A stretch of DNA of 64,000 nucleotides from JAJTFW01 sp046330075 (lineage in GTDB: Bacteria > Bacteroidota > Bacteroidia > AKYH767-A > OLB10), in the NCBI GenBank assembly GCA_046330075.1, contig JAXLTL010000005.1, positions 159,777 through 223,776 on the forward strand. Direction: 5' to 3'. Of the stretch, positions 41,810-50,730 are shown one piece after another; positions within the stretch are counted from its first letter, which is position 1; every line of letters begins with the position of its first letter. Made by a program: the position numbers and the translations under genes. A model generated the notes under the pieces. The model saw nothing but the letters and a program-made list of their open reading frames with translations, did not search any database and was not told where the DNA came from.

Positions 41810-43477
41810 TCAGTGGGCGCAATTTATCCACTTCCCGCACCACAACGGCCGTGCATCTGAAATTATCTGAACAGCATAGAATCCTTCTGCGCCGGAATAA
41901 TTTAAAGGTATTTCCTGAGAGCCGGGAATAAGCTGGACAGCCTGTTCGTAAACAGTTTGTCCTGTAATGGACAACAAGCGTATAATAACCTGATGCGTAG
42001 TTTCGGATAGAATGCTGATTTTCGGTGATGCGGCAGGGTTAGGAAACAAAACAGCATGTTGTATGATGGAATGCTCTTCAAGTCCTACATGCGGACCGAA
42101 GGCCCCGTTGGTAAATATATTCTGAGCATAGATTCCGCCATCGATACGGTCATCAGACCAAACCAGCACTACCTGACCATTCAAATAAGGCCCACAGCTA
42201 ACATCATCTTTGTTGCTGAGGGTAGCGGCAATCATCGGATCATACCCCCATAATGCAGTACCGTTATAATCGGTCGACAATGCCTGCAATGTCTGGCTTC
42301 CGAAACCTCCGAGTATATAAGCAATCATTACGCCATTGCCCTCATCAACAATACCAACCGGCAAATAATACGCAGAGCTGACCGGACGCAGGTTCATGGC
42401 ATTAGAACCCAGCTGAACTCCACCTATACTATTCAGTTTTTGCAGTGAAATTCCGGAGTTGCCCTGCGAGGAATTCAACACCTGCAGCGCCACGTATAAT
42501 TCTGTACCGGTACTGTTCGTTGCAAAACCACCTGTAAGTTTATGTTCAGTAGTTGAATTTGCGCACTGTGTGCCGGTGGAACTCCACTTCACGCCGGCCG
42601 AATCGATATGCTGTGCATACACATCATTCATCATTGGATTGATTGGGTTACCTGTATTGAATGCGATATACACCCCGTCGTGATGATCAGAAATTATTTC
42701 AGGGAAGAAGAAAAATGAAATCGTTTGCGATGATACCAACACGGCAGACGGCCAGAGAGCTGTACCACTGCTGTCGAAATGCTGCAAATACATAGTTGAA
42801 GTGCCGCCCGGGAAACCTCCACTCTCCTGCACATATAACATTTTAAAACCATCTCCTGCTGCGGGCAGCATCACAGCACGTGAATATTTCTGTCCGTTCC
42901 ATACACGTTTTATCCAGTTAAGTTGTCCACCCGATGTCACTTTAGCATAGGCCACCCATTTGGAAGAACCTGCCGCAGCATTCCAGGCGATGATAACGTC
43001 GTTGGCAGTGGTAACAGTAACCCGAGGACTCAAACCATCCGAAGTAGAATCCTGCAACAGGATGCCATTTCCCCATAAAGAGGCACCCGTTGAAGAAATT
43101 TTATATGCCACCACCTGTAAAGAGCCGGAACGTTCATCCTGAAACGCAACAATCGCATTACCATCATTGTCCGCTTCGAGATCATACCGGAACAAAGCAG
43201 AATTCTGCGGGAAGGCACTGACGACAATTCCGCCTTGTGTCCACTGTGGAATACCGTCCAAATCCAACAACTGCATCTTCAACCGATATTGTCCGGAGCT
43301 GTTATCGAACCAGCTGATAAAGGTATTGCCATTCGCTGTGGTAGCTGTTAATGGTACCGACTGTTCGCTTCCTGTCGCATCATCCACGATGTAGTTCAGG
43401 AGAGAATCCTGAGGAAACTGGGCAGACACAAAACCGGAGAGCAGCAATAACAGCGGGAGGAGGTAATTTCTAAACAT
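41810..43477 (-). CDS. Secreted T9SS protein with beta-propeller-like repeats
   Basis: 555 residues from the ATG at 43477, supported by a TACTTTTG box 19 bases upstream and a signal peptide (MFRNYLLPLLLLLSGFVSAQ). The body consists of ~60-residue repeats of the type G-N-x-F-I-S-W-x-D, D-x-N-G-N-A-I-V-A-F-Q-D and W-x-x-x-G-x-x-V, as in propeller or sugar-binding lectin-like surface proteins. The last ~80 residues (HAVLFPNPAASPKISIL ... EGFYAVQIISD) form a T9SS sorting domain, but the very end GKWINCAH carries an unusual cysteine. Function unknown. Confidence 0.75.
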   Translation of the reverse strand: MFRNYLLPLLLLLSGFVSAQFPQDSLLNYIVDDATGSEQSVPLTATTANGNTFISWFDNSSGQYRLKMQLLDLDGIPQWTQGGIVVSAFPQNSALFRYDLEADNDGNAIVAFQDERSGSLQVVAYKISSTGASLWGNGILLQDSTSDGLSPRVTVTTANDVIIAWNAAAGSSKWVAYAKVTSGGQLNWIKRVWNGQKYSRAVMLPAAGDGFKMLYVQESGGFPGGTSTMYLQHFDSSGTALWPSAVLVSSQTISFFFFPEIISDHHDGVYIAFNTGNPINPMMNDVYAQHIDSAGVKWSSTGTQCANSTTEHKLTGGFATNSTGTELYVALQVLNSSQGNSGISLQKLNSIGGVQLGSNAMNLRPVSSAYYLPVGIVDEGNGVMIAYILGGFGSQTLQALSTDYNGTALWGYDPMIAATLSNKDDVSCGPYLNGQVVLVWSDDRIDGGIYAQNIFTNGAFGPHVGLEEHSIIQHAVLFPNPAASPKISILSETTHQVIIRLLSITGQTVYEQAVQLIPGSQEIPLNYSGAEGFYAVQIISDARPLWCGKWINCAH

Positions 43478-43495
43478 AATAGTTGTTCTTTGAAG

Positions 43496-43503
43496 CAAAA
43501 GTA
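43496..43503 (-). promoter_or_regulatory. -7 box (TACTTTTG) for the T9SS gene
   Basis: TACTTTTG fits TA-N2-TTTG on the minus strand, 19 bases before the ATG at 43477. The remaining divergent region up to 43781 holds no gene; a TACATTTC box at 43759-43766 may serve the adhesin gene on the plus strand. Confidence 0.5.
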
Positions 43504-43781
43504 TCAATTCGCCGGAGATGCCATTTCTCACTGGCATTGATTCATCTCATCCCCGCAAATTTTAGGAACTGCAATCAAAACAAATATCATTCGTAATCAT
43601 CCGAACTGAAAGCGTTATCAGTTCAATGGGTAAAACTGCACTTTTTCAGGTATTAAAAAAATACAGTGCTCTTATTATATAGTACAAGACCCCACCCTCC
43701 AAAACCAACATTTCGTCAAAAAACAACATTATTTGTTGCAACATATTAAACAGACCATTACATTTCGGAAAACCTCTAACC

Positions 43782-45824
43782 ATGAAAACATTTTCATACC
43801 TCCTGCTGCTCCTGCTGTTTACGCTGCAGCTCAGCGCCCAAACTATACCTGCAGCACAAAGTCTGCCCTATAGCCAGGACTTCGCAGGCCTGGCCGCTGC
43901 GTCTACTGTTTATCCGGCAGGATGGCAGGGATGGCAACTGAGTGCGACAGGTCCGACCACCTCCTTCCGGACAACGGGAGCGACAGCGGATCTTGCATTG
44001 CAGGGGTCCAGCACTGCGCTTACGACAGCCGGAGGAGTACACAATTACAGTGGCAAACTGGGCATTCTTGCTTCGGGTACTTCCGATCCTGCATTAGGAC
44101 TGGTTGTCAATACAAGTGGAAAGATAAACATCCTAGTCACATTTGATATCTCCACTCTAAGAAACACTTTCAATGGAACTACGGAGACCAGGCGGAACAA
44201 TGTTGAGCTGCAATACCGCATCGGTAATACGAATGGGACATTCACTTCACTAACGGGCACGATTTACCGAAACAACACCACAGCTCAAACATCGGGAACC
44301 ACACCACGAAACGGTATCCGTTATCAATACATATTACCTGTAGCCTGCGAAAACCAGGCGGCGGTACAGTTACGCTGGGTGCAGAGAGACTCCGTTGGAA
44401 CCGGCTCCCGCCCCTCCTTTACCATCGACAATGTAATCGTTTGCCCGGCACCTGTCATTAACGCAGTTGTATCCCCTGCCTGTGGAGGATATCAGGGGAG
44501 TATACAGCTTAATGTCAGCGCGGGGACGGCACCCTACACCTATGCCTGGGACACCATCAATAAAAACGGGCCACAATTCAGTGTAACGGCTGTGAACAAA
44601 ACGAGTCAGCACCCATACTTTGGTGTTGGCTTTACACTGGGGTTTGCCCTGGATGGTATAGAGGGCAAGGAGTTGTTTCTCACCAGAGGGATAAACTACA
44701 CCTTTCTGGGTACATTCCCGGGTCATCCATTTCATATCACCACCAGTACCGCCGGAGCCAGCTTTGCAGGAGAAATTTTCTCAGGGATCACGAACAGTCA
44801 GCTGCAAGGCGGAGCAATGGTCTTTACACCCAACACTTCACATGCCGCACTCTATTATTACCAGTGTGGGGTACATCTGAACATGGGATGGAAAGTGAAC
44901 ATCAGCAATGGTCAGGTCACCACGCCTACTATCAGCGGGCTTTCCGCCGGCAGCTATGCAGTGGCTGTGAAGAGCGCTGACGGATCAATTGCGACCGCCA
45001 CGATTGCGGTAGGTAACGGTACTCCGGTAACGTTAGATCTCAGCTCAAACTCTCCACTCTGTGAAGGCAGCGAATTAACGATAGATGCCTCCGGTGCTTC
45101 CAGTTATTCCTGGACAGGTCCTGGCGGATTCACCTCGAGCAGCGCGTTTAACAGTATTGCGGATGTAACGGAAAGTCAGGCGGGATTCTATTACCTTACA
45201 GGCACAAACAATACAGGTTGTACCGGCACTGATTCAATACGCGTAATTGTAAACGTCGTACCTGCTATACTTGACATAATTCCGGACACCGCAGCAATCG
45301 GCCAAACCGTTGAAGTCATTGGTACCGGCTTTGATGAAGTCACTACCGTTTCCCTGAACGGTTCCGGGGCCACTGCTACGGTGTTAAACAGCAATCAGAT
45401 AACCTTTGAAGTACCCGCCGGAACGATGACCGGACCTATAACGCTCAGTACTGCAAATGAATGTTCCGGCACTTCTTCATTCCCGCTGGTAATTTTATCA
45501 ATCACCAATCTGAACTTAAAATGCTTTATTGAAGGTCTCTACACAGGCACGCAAAACATGATCAATGTACTTCAGGATCCTCTGCATCCCGACTATTCAG
45601 ACTCAGTAACCGTGGAACTCTTTTCACCGGGAAATCTGACTGGTCCGCCTGCATACAGCTCAACCGGGGTGATAACGATCAGCGGAAACGGGACATTCTC
45701 CTTCCCAGGAAGTGTAACAGGCCAGCAATATTATATTGTAGTCAGACACAGGAACAGCATTGAAACCTGGAGCAAAACACCGGTCACATTCAGCACCGGT
45801 ACTTCATTCGACTTCTCGAACTAA
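43782..45824 (+). CDS. Secreted adhesin-like protein with a cupredoxin domain inserted in a SprB-like repeat, plus Ig-like and IPT/TIG domains
   Basis: 680 residues with a signal peptide (ending LQLSAQ). An N-terminal beta-sandwich (~25-228) is followed by a SprB-like repeat that starts GSIQLNVSAGTAPYTYAWD (~240-260) and ends ISGLSAGSYAVAVKSADGS (~384-402). Between the halves lies a ~100-residue cupredoxin-like domain (~275-376) with type 1 copper ligands: His in GHPFHITT (~313) and CxxHxxM in YYQCGVHLNMGW (~360). Then come an Ig-like domain (LCEGSELTIDASGASSYSW), an IPT/TIG domain (~495-575) and a C-terminal module ending VTFSTGTSFDFSN. The last module normally leads into further sequence in related proteins, and no T9SS sorting domain is visible, so the end may be truncated. 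Confidence 0.8.
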   Translation: MKTFSYLLLLLLFTLQLSAQTIPAAQSLPYSQDFAGLAAASTVYPAGWQGWQLSATGPTTSFRTTGATADLALQGSSTALTTAGGVHNYSGKLGILASGTSDPALGLVVNTSGKINILVTFDISTLRNTFNGTTETRRNNVELQYRIGNTNGTFTSLTGTIYRNNTTAQTSGTTPRNGIRYQYILPVACENQAAVQLRWVQRDSVGTGSRPSFTIDNVIVCPAPVINAVVSPACGGYQGSIQLNVSAGTAPYTYAWDTINKNGPQFSVTAVNKTSQHPYFGVGFTLGFALDGIEGKELFLTRGINYTFLGTFPGHPFHITTSTAGASFAGEIFSGITNSQLQGGAMVFTPNTSHAALYYYQCGVHLNMGWKVNISNGQVTTPTISGLSAGSYAVAVKSADGSIATATIAVGNGTPVTLDLSSNSPLCEGSELTIDASGASSYSWTGPGGFTSSSAFNSIADVTESQAGFYYLTGTNNTGCTGTDSIRVIVNVVPAILDIIPDTAAIGQTVEVIGTGFDEVTTVSLNGSGATATVLNSNQITFEVPAGTMTGPITLSTANECSGTSSFPLVILSITNLNLKCFIEGLYTGTQNMINVLQDPLHPDYSDSVTVELFSPGNLTGPPAYSSTGVITISGNGTFSFPGSVTGQQYYIVVRHRNSIETWSKTPVTFSTGTSFDFSN

Positions 45825-45841
45825 GGTTCAGCGCTTTACCG

Positions 45842-45849
45842 TATATTTG
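45842..45849 (+). promoter_or_regulatory. -7 box (TATATTTG) for the cyclase gene
   Basis: Exact TA-N2-TTTG match 18 bases before the ATG at 45867, just after the adhesin stop. Confidence 0.6.
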
Positions 45850-45866
45850 GTGAGCACATACGATTT

Positions 45867-47828
45867 ATGTTACGGCTCCCGGTATTTTATTTTATCATCT
45901 GTTTATTAAGTGTTCACACTGCAAGCGGCCAGCAGGATACGTTGCGATGCCGTGAACTCTTTGAAAAAATTGAATCGGAAGCGGATGATAAAATCTGGCC
46001 ACGCTATAATGAAGAGCTCAGAGCCATAGCAGAAAAGCATATTGCGCAAGAGAAAGACAGTCTGTTACTTCGTGTATACAAAAAATACCTTGGTGCAGCA
46101 CTGAACAATGAAGCGGTTCAGATTCAGAACAAGGGCAACAGCAGGGATGCACAGGTGCTCTATGAGAAGGCACTTAACCTGCGGCGGGAATCAGGAGACG
46201 AAAAAGGGATTGCCGAAACGATGAACAATCTGGGGCACCTGTATCATACACAGGGAAACATTCCTCTGGCGATCGACTATTACCGAAAAAGTCTGGCCAT
46301 CCAAGAACGCATTCATGATCTGGAAGGTATGAGTACATCCTTACTGAATCTGGGTGTCATTTTCAATGATCAGGGAGATCACGATCTGGCCCGGAAATCC
46401 ATTGGACAAAGTCTGCAGATTTTAAAACAAAGCGGGGATGAATATGGGTTATCGTATGCGCTGAACAATCTGGCAAAGATGTATGAGGTGGAAGGAAATC
46501 TCCCATTGAGTCTGGAAACACACCGGAAGAGTCTGGCGATACGCGAGAAAATTCACGACAATCAGGGTATTGCTTTTTCGCTGATGTATATTGGTCAGAT
46601 CGAAGAGCTGCTGGACAGTACCGGAAAAGCAAATGCAGCGGAACCATTCCTTCGCAGGAGTTATGAAGCATTTCAGTCGGCCGGAGAAAAAGAAGGAGAG
46701 GCCCTTGCCGGCAACTCACTGGCAAAATTCTATCAGCGTCGCGGGCAGCTTCATACTGCACTTGGGTTGGCGCAGGCATCGCTTAAAACGGGACAGAATC
46801 TGGGCTATCCGGAGATTGTATACAACAGTGCAAAGATTTTATATACGATTTATAAAGCAGAAGGAAAAACAGCTGAAGCCCTCAGGATGCATGAGCTTTA
46901 CATTGAGATGCACGACATTATTGTAAACGAAAACTTCAGGAAAGACAATATCCGGCGACAGTTCCAGTACGAATACGACCGAAAGGCAACTGCCGATTCA
47001 CTTAAAGCACAGGAGGAGCGGCTGATGCTGGAGGCGCGGGTTGAAAAAGAAGAGACGATAACAAGAGCCACAATTGCAGTACTGATACTCACCATGCTGT
47101 TCGCTGGATTCGTGCTCAATCGCTTTGCGGTGACCAATCGCCAGAAGAAACAGATTCAGGAACAACACCTGGCACTGGGCGAAGAAAAGAAAAAGTCAGA
47201 CACACTATTGCTGAATATTCTTCCGGAAGAAACGGCGGAAGAAATAAAAAAAACGGGAACTGCACAGGCCCGGAGATATGAATCGGTAAGCGTACTCTTC
47301 AGTGATTTCAGCAATTTTACGGGCATATCAGAAAAGATGAGTCCGGAAGAACTTGTGCATGAAATTCACGTCTGCTACAGTGCCTTTGATGCCATTATCT
47401 CCCGCTATCCGATAGAAAAGATAAAGACCATCGGTGATGGTTACATGTGTGTCAGTGGTCTACCGGTACCGAATAGCCGGCATGCCATAGATCTTGTTTC
47501 TGCTGCCAGGGAGATGCAGGAATTTCTGCATGTACAGCGCAAGCAGCGGATTTTGGAAGGCAAACCCGGTTTTGAAGCCAGAATGGGAATACATTCAGGA
47601 GCGGTTGTCGCAGGAATTGTAGGAACACGAAAGTTTGCATTTGATATCTGGGGAGATACGGTCAACATTGCTGCACGCATGGAAGAAACTGCGCTGAAAG
47701 GAAGTGTTTATGTAAGTGAAGCCACTGCAAAACTCATCGAAGGTTCGTTTACACTGGAAGACAAAGGCATGGTTCTGTTAAAGAACAAAGGGGAGATGAG
47801 GGTGTATGAAGTGTTAAAAGGGTTATAA
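45867..47828 (+). CDS. TPR-repeat class III adenylate cyclase, membrane-anchored
   Basis: 653 residues. A signal peptide (to about residue 22) leads a periplasmic array of TPR repeats (~80-340, e.g. AETMNNLGHLYHTQGNIPLAIDYYRKSLAIQE). A coiled-coil and a transmembrane helix follow (~396-417), then a cytosolic signalling helix (KKSDTLLLNILPEETAEEI) and the class III cyclase domain (~470-653). Catalytic residues look complete: the metal Asp in VLFSDFSNFT and the next Asp region, the adenine-selective Lys in KIKTIGDGYM and Asp in FDIWGDTVNIAAR, with the final Asn/Arg of the transition-state pair. The Lys/Asp pair predicts ATP rather than GTP as substrate. The stop codon lies inside the first unit of the downstream tandem repeat. 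Confidence 0.92.
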   Translation: MLRLPVFYFIICLLSVHTASGQQDTLRCRELFEKIESEADDKIWPRYNEELRAIAEKHIAQEKDSLLLRVYKKYLGAALNNEAVQIQNKGNSRDAQVLYEKALNLRRESGDEKGIAETMNNLGHLYHTQGNIPLAIDYYRKSLAIQERIHDLEGMSTSLLNLGVIFNDQGDHDLARKSIGQSLQILKQSGDEYGLSYALNNLAKMYEVEGNLPLSLETHRKSLAIREKIHDNQGIAFSLMYIGQIEELLDSTGKANAAEPFLRRSYEAFQSAGEKEGEALAGNSLAKFYQRRGQLHTALGLAQASLKTGQNLGYPEIVYNSAKILYTIYKAEGKTAEALRMHELYIEMHDIIVNENFRKDNIRRQFQYEYDRKATADSLKAQEERLMLEARVEKEETITRATIAVLILTMLFAGFVLNRFAVTNRQKKQIQEQHLALGEEKKKSDTLLLNILPEETAEEIKKTGTAQARRYESVSVLFSDFSNFTGISEKMSPEELVHEIHVCYSAFDAIISRYPIEKIKTIGDGYMCVSGLPVPNSRHAIDLVSAAREMQEFLHVQRKQRILEGKPGFEARMGIHSGAVVAGIVGTRKFAFDIWGDTVNIAARMEETALKGSVYVSEATAKLIEGSFTLEDKGMVLLKNKGEMRVYEVLKGL

Positions 47829-47978
47829 ATGTTGTAAGGGTTATAAATGTTAGAAGGGTTATAAATGTTAGAAGGGTTATAAATGTTAGAAGGGTTATAA
47901 ATGTTAGAAGGGTTATAAATGTTGTAAGGGTTATAAATGTTAGAAGGGCGCTAGCGTCCTGAGCGTAGCCTCAGGGTT
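47820..47978. repeat. Seven-unit 18-bp tandem array plus palindromic module
   Basis: Seven contiguous 18-bp units, GGGTTATAAATGTTAGAA with a GTAA variant at the end of units 1 and 6, cover 47820-47945. The TTA-TAA of unit 1 supplies the last Leu and the stop of the cyclase gene. A module with GGGCGCTAGCG and CCTGAGCG...CTCAGG (47946-47978) follows, matching the modules at 39507-39546 and 39616-39647. From 47979 to 48183 nothing else was found. Confidence 0.92.
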
Positions 47979-48183
47979 AAAGGGTTAATAATATTGGAGG
48001 GTTAGGAATATGGAGCGCGTCGTACTACTTATGCAGCGTCATTGTATATATTGGGATGTAATGAAAGTAATTTCAGTAAAAGGCAGGTTGACGTTTTAAA
48101 AATGACGAAGTTTTCAGTTGGCGTTGTATCCGCAACAATAATAAAAGGGAAACAGGAAAAAGATTATCGGAGATTCCGGAAAA

Positions 48184-50013
48184 TTACTGGAAGGACTGAA
48201 TTTCGTACAGCTTTTTGTAATAGCCTCCTTTTTCGAGAAGTTCGGCATGCGTACCTCGTTCCATAATTTCACCCTTGTTCATGACGATAATTTCATTTGC
48301 ATGAATAATCGTTGACAGGCGGTGAGCAATCACCAGAGTTGTGCGATCCTTCATCAGGTTAGTAAGTGCATCCTGCACGAGACGTTCGGATTCGGTATCG
48401 AGGGCAGAAGTCGCTTCATCGAGGATCAGTACGGGAGGATTCTTCAACACTGCGCGGGCGATACTGATCCGCTGACGTTGACCACCACTGAGTTTTCCGC
48501 CACGATCGCCGATATTGGTATGATAACCCTCAGGCATGGCAGAAATAAAATCATGAGCGTTGGCCACTTTTGCAGCGCGTACCACATCTTCTTCAGTTGC
48601 GTGCTCAACACCGAATGCGATGTTATTGAATACGCTATCATTAAAGAGAATAGACTCCTGCGTAACGACTCCCATGATACCACGCAGATCATGAATACGA
48701 AGGGTACGGATATCCAATCCATCCACCAGCACTGCGCCCTGATCGGGATCGTAATAACGGGGCAGCATATCCGCAAGTGTAGTTTTTCCTGATCCTGACT
48801 GACCTACTAACGCTACTGTCTTACCGAAAGGTATTTCCAAAGAAATATCTTTCAGCACATACCCTACCTCTCCCGATTTCCTGTAAGCGAAAGATAATTT
48901 ATCGAACTTTATACTTTTTGTAAAGCCCGGGAACGTCACCGGAGATTCCGGATCCTTCACTGCAACAGGAGCATCCAGGATATGATAAATCCGTTCTGAA
49001 GAAGCCAATCCTTTTTGGATATTATACCAGGCGGTGGTCATGGCTTTTGCAGGAGGGATCATCTGTGAGAAGATCGCGATAAAGGCAATAAACTCAGAAG
49101 GTTCGAGTTTGCTATCGGGGCCCAGCACCAATCGTCCGCCGAAATACATCACCACCGTCAGCACCAGTGCGCCAAGGAATTCGCTCAGTGGGGAGGCCAG
49201 ATCACGGCGTCGTCCGATTTTATTACTCAAACGGAACAATTGCTGGTTATTCTCTGCAAAACGTGCCTTTGATTTTTCTTCGGCACGAAAAGCGTGGATG
49301 ATCCGGAGACCGCCGAGAGACTCTTCGAGGTTACTCAGCAGTTGTCCTACTTTAATCTGAGCCTGTTCTGAGCGACGTTTCAGAGATTTCCCGATACGTC
49401 CGATAGCGAGTCCGGCGATTGGAAGCAAGACCAGCACAAACGTGGTCAGTTCGGGGCTCATGGTAAACATTGTCACGAGGAAAATGATAATGCTCAAAGG
49501 CTCGCGGAAAGCAGCTTCGAGGGAATTCATAATTCCCCACTCCACCTCCTGTACGTCATTGGTCATCCGTGACATTATATCACCCTTACGTTCATCTGTA
49601 AAATAGCCGATCGGCAACGAAAGGATTTTGGCATACACATCGCGTCGAATATCTCTCACCACACCATTGCGGATAGGCACCAGATAGTACATGGCGAGAT
49701 ATCGGGTAAGGTTTTTAAGGAGGAAGATGACGACAATGAGCAGGCTGATGAGAGAAAGTGCTTCCAGTTGTCCGTGCTGAACAACGAAATCGCTCAGATA
49801 ATAATTGAAATTATTGAGCATCGTTTTAACTGAAAGAGACCAGGGTTGTAATGTATAGTTTCGATCCTGACTGAACAGAACGTTGAGGAAAGGAACAATC
49901 ATGGTAAGTGAAAACAAGGAAAAGACCACGGTCAACACATTAAATACCACGCTGGTGATAGCACGACCTTTATATGGGCGCAGATAGCTGAGGAGTCGGA
50001 AATAATTTTTCAC
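48184..50013 (-). CDS. ABC exporter, MsbA-like (fused TMD-NBD)
   Basis: 609 residues from a GTG start at 50013 (VKNYFRLLSYLRPYKGR); a TATCTTCG promoter box at 50025-50032 lies just upstream and excludes the longer frame to 50223. Six transmembrane helices (~20-310) are followed by an ABC ATPase domain: Walker A VGQSGSGKTT, Q-loop GVVTQESILFND, signature LSGGQRQRISIA, Walker B VLILDEATSALD and H-loop VIAHRLSTI. The EKMTNDVQ-like coupling region is MTNDVQEVEWGIM. Half-transporters of this type work as homodimers and export lipid A or other lipids and hydrophobic compounds; MsbA is the closest known model, but drug export cannot be excluded. Confidence 0.93.
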   Translation of the reverse strand: MKNYFRLLSYLRPYKGRAITSVVFNVLTVVFSLFSLTMIVPFLNVLFSQDRNYTLQPWSLSVKTMLNNFNYYLSDFVVQHGQLEALSLISLLIVVIFLLKNLTRYLAMYYLVPIRNGVVRDIRRDVYAKILSLPIGYFTDERKGDIMSRMTNDVQEVEWGIMNSLEAAFREPLSIIIFLVTMFTMSPELTTFVLVLLPIAGLAIGRIGKSLKRRSEQAQIKVGQLLSNLEESLGGLRIIHAFRAEEKSKARFAENNQQLFRLSNKIGRRRDLASPLSEFLGALVLTVVMYFGGRLVLGPDSKLEPSEFIAFIAIFSQMIPPAKAMTTAWYNIQKGLASSERIYHILDAPVAVKDPESPVTFPGFTKSIKFDKLSFAYRKSGEVGYVLKDISLEIPFGKTVALVGQSGSGKTTLADMLPRYYDPDQGAVLVDGLDIRTLRIHDLRGIMGVVTQESILFNDSVFNNIAFGVEHATEEDVVRAAKVANAHDFISAMPEGYHTNIGDRGGKLSGGQRQRISIARAVLKNPPVLILDEATSALDTESERLVQDALTNLMKDRTTLVIAHRLSTIIHANEIIVMNKGEIMERGTHAELLEKGGYYKKLYEIQSFQ

Positions 50014-50024
50014 AGTTGAGAGAG

Positions 50025-50032
50025 CGAAGATA
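50025..50032 (-). promoter_or_regulatory. -7 box (TATCTTCG) for the ABC exporter
   Basis: Minus-strand TATCTTCG, 12 bases before the GTG start, giving a short leader. Confidence 0.55.
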
Positions 50033-50313
50033 GAAGAATAGGAAGAAATGATTCCGGTAAGCGGAAGTCTCCCTGATGCGGTACTAATCAGACGAAACAG
50101 AAACGGAGATGTTTTTAAACGTTTAGTCGATTGCACAAAGGGTTGATTATCAAATGCAAAAAAAGAAAAAAGAAAATCAAAGAAAAAAATAACTGTATGA
50201 TACTGATTGTTAGTCAATTGCATAGGAATCAGAATGGGAAATCAAAGAAAAAAAGCAAAAGAAAAACGAAAAAACCAGAGCCTAACCAACTGTCCGTCAT
50301 ATCTTTATTGGTC
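50033..50313. other. Gene-free, strand-asymmetric purine-rich stretch
   Basis: From about 50155 to 50280 the plus strand is almost entirely A and G, with ATCAAAGAAAAAAA repeated twice (50174-50188 and 50240-50254). No gene was accepted; frames crossing it encode only Lys/Arg-rich low complexity. Confidence 0.5.
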
Positions 50314-50653
50314 GACCGCGAGTACTAGAAACGCGAATCCTAGAAACGCGAGTCGTCCACCGGGCCGAAAGTCTTCGATCAGGTACAGGACGCGCCCCGA
50401 CCCAACTGGCGCACCGACCCAACTGGCGCACCCGACCCAACTGGCGCACCCGCCCAACTGATGCCCCGACCCTGCTGGCGCCCCGACCCAACTTGCGCAC
50501 CCGCCCAACTTGCGCCCCGACCCAACTGATGCACCGAACCTTCTGATGCACCGACCCTTCTGATGCACCGACCCTACTGGCGCACCGGCCCAACTTATGC
50601 CCCGGTCCTACTGACACACCGGCCTCACTGGTGTTACTGCCCTCCGAGCATTG
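50314..50653. repeat. 17-bp tandem-repeat array, block 1
   Basis: A leader (50314-50397) with two TAGAAACGCGA-type direct repeats and TTCGATCAGGTACAGGACGCG is followed by 14 units (50398-50636) of consensus CGACCCAACTGGCGCAC, one of them 18 bp. Units vary mainly at bases 6-7, 11-13 and 16. The end is marked by CTGCCCTCCGAGCATTG (50637-50653). The array is much more G+C-rich than its flanks and has no spacers. Confidence 0.95.
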
Positions 50654-50730
50654 ATCGTTTAAAGGAGAAGACAAAATCGAATTTTAAAAATATCCTACTT
50701 AAATCCCTGATAATATGCATGATGTTGAAT

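Noticed and set aside
48042..48266. 74-codon plus-strand frame overlapping the ABC exporter end
   Set aside because: Antisense to a real gene over part of its length, no family features.
50014..50223. Longer N-terminus of the ABC exporter
   Set aside because: It would contain the promoter box and shows no conserved residues; MsbA-type proteins begin near the YFRLLSYLRPYKGR segment at 50013.
50131..50328. Lys/Arg-rich 65-codon frame
   Set aside because: It results from the A/G-rich stretch; low complexity and no homology seen.
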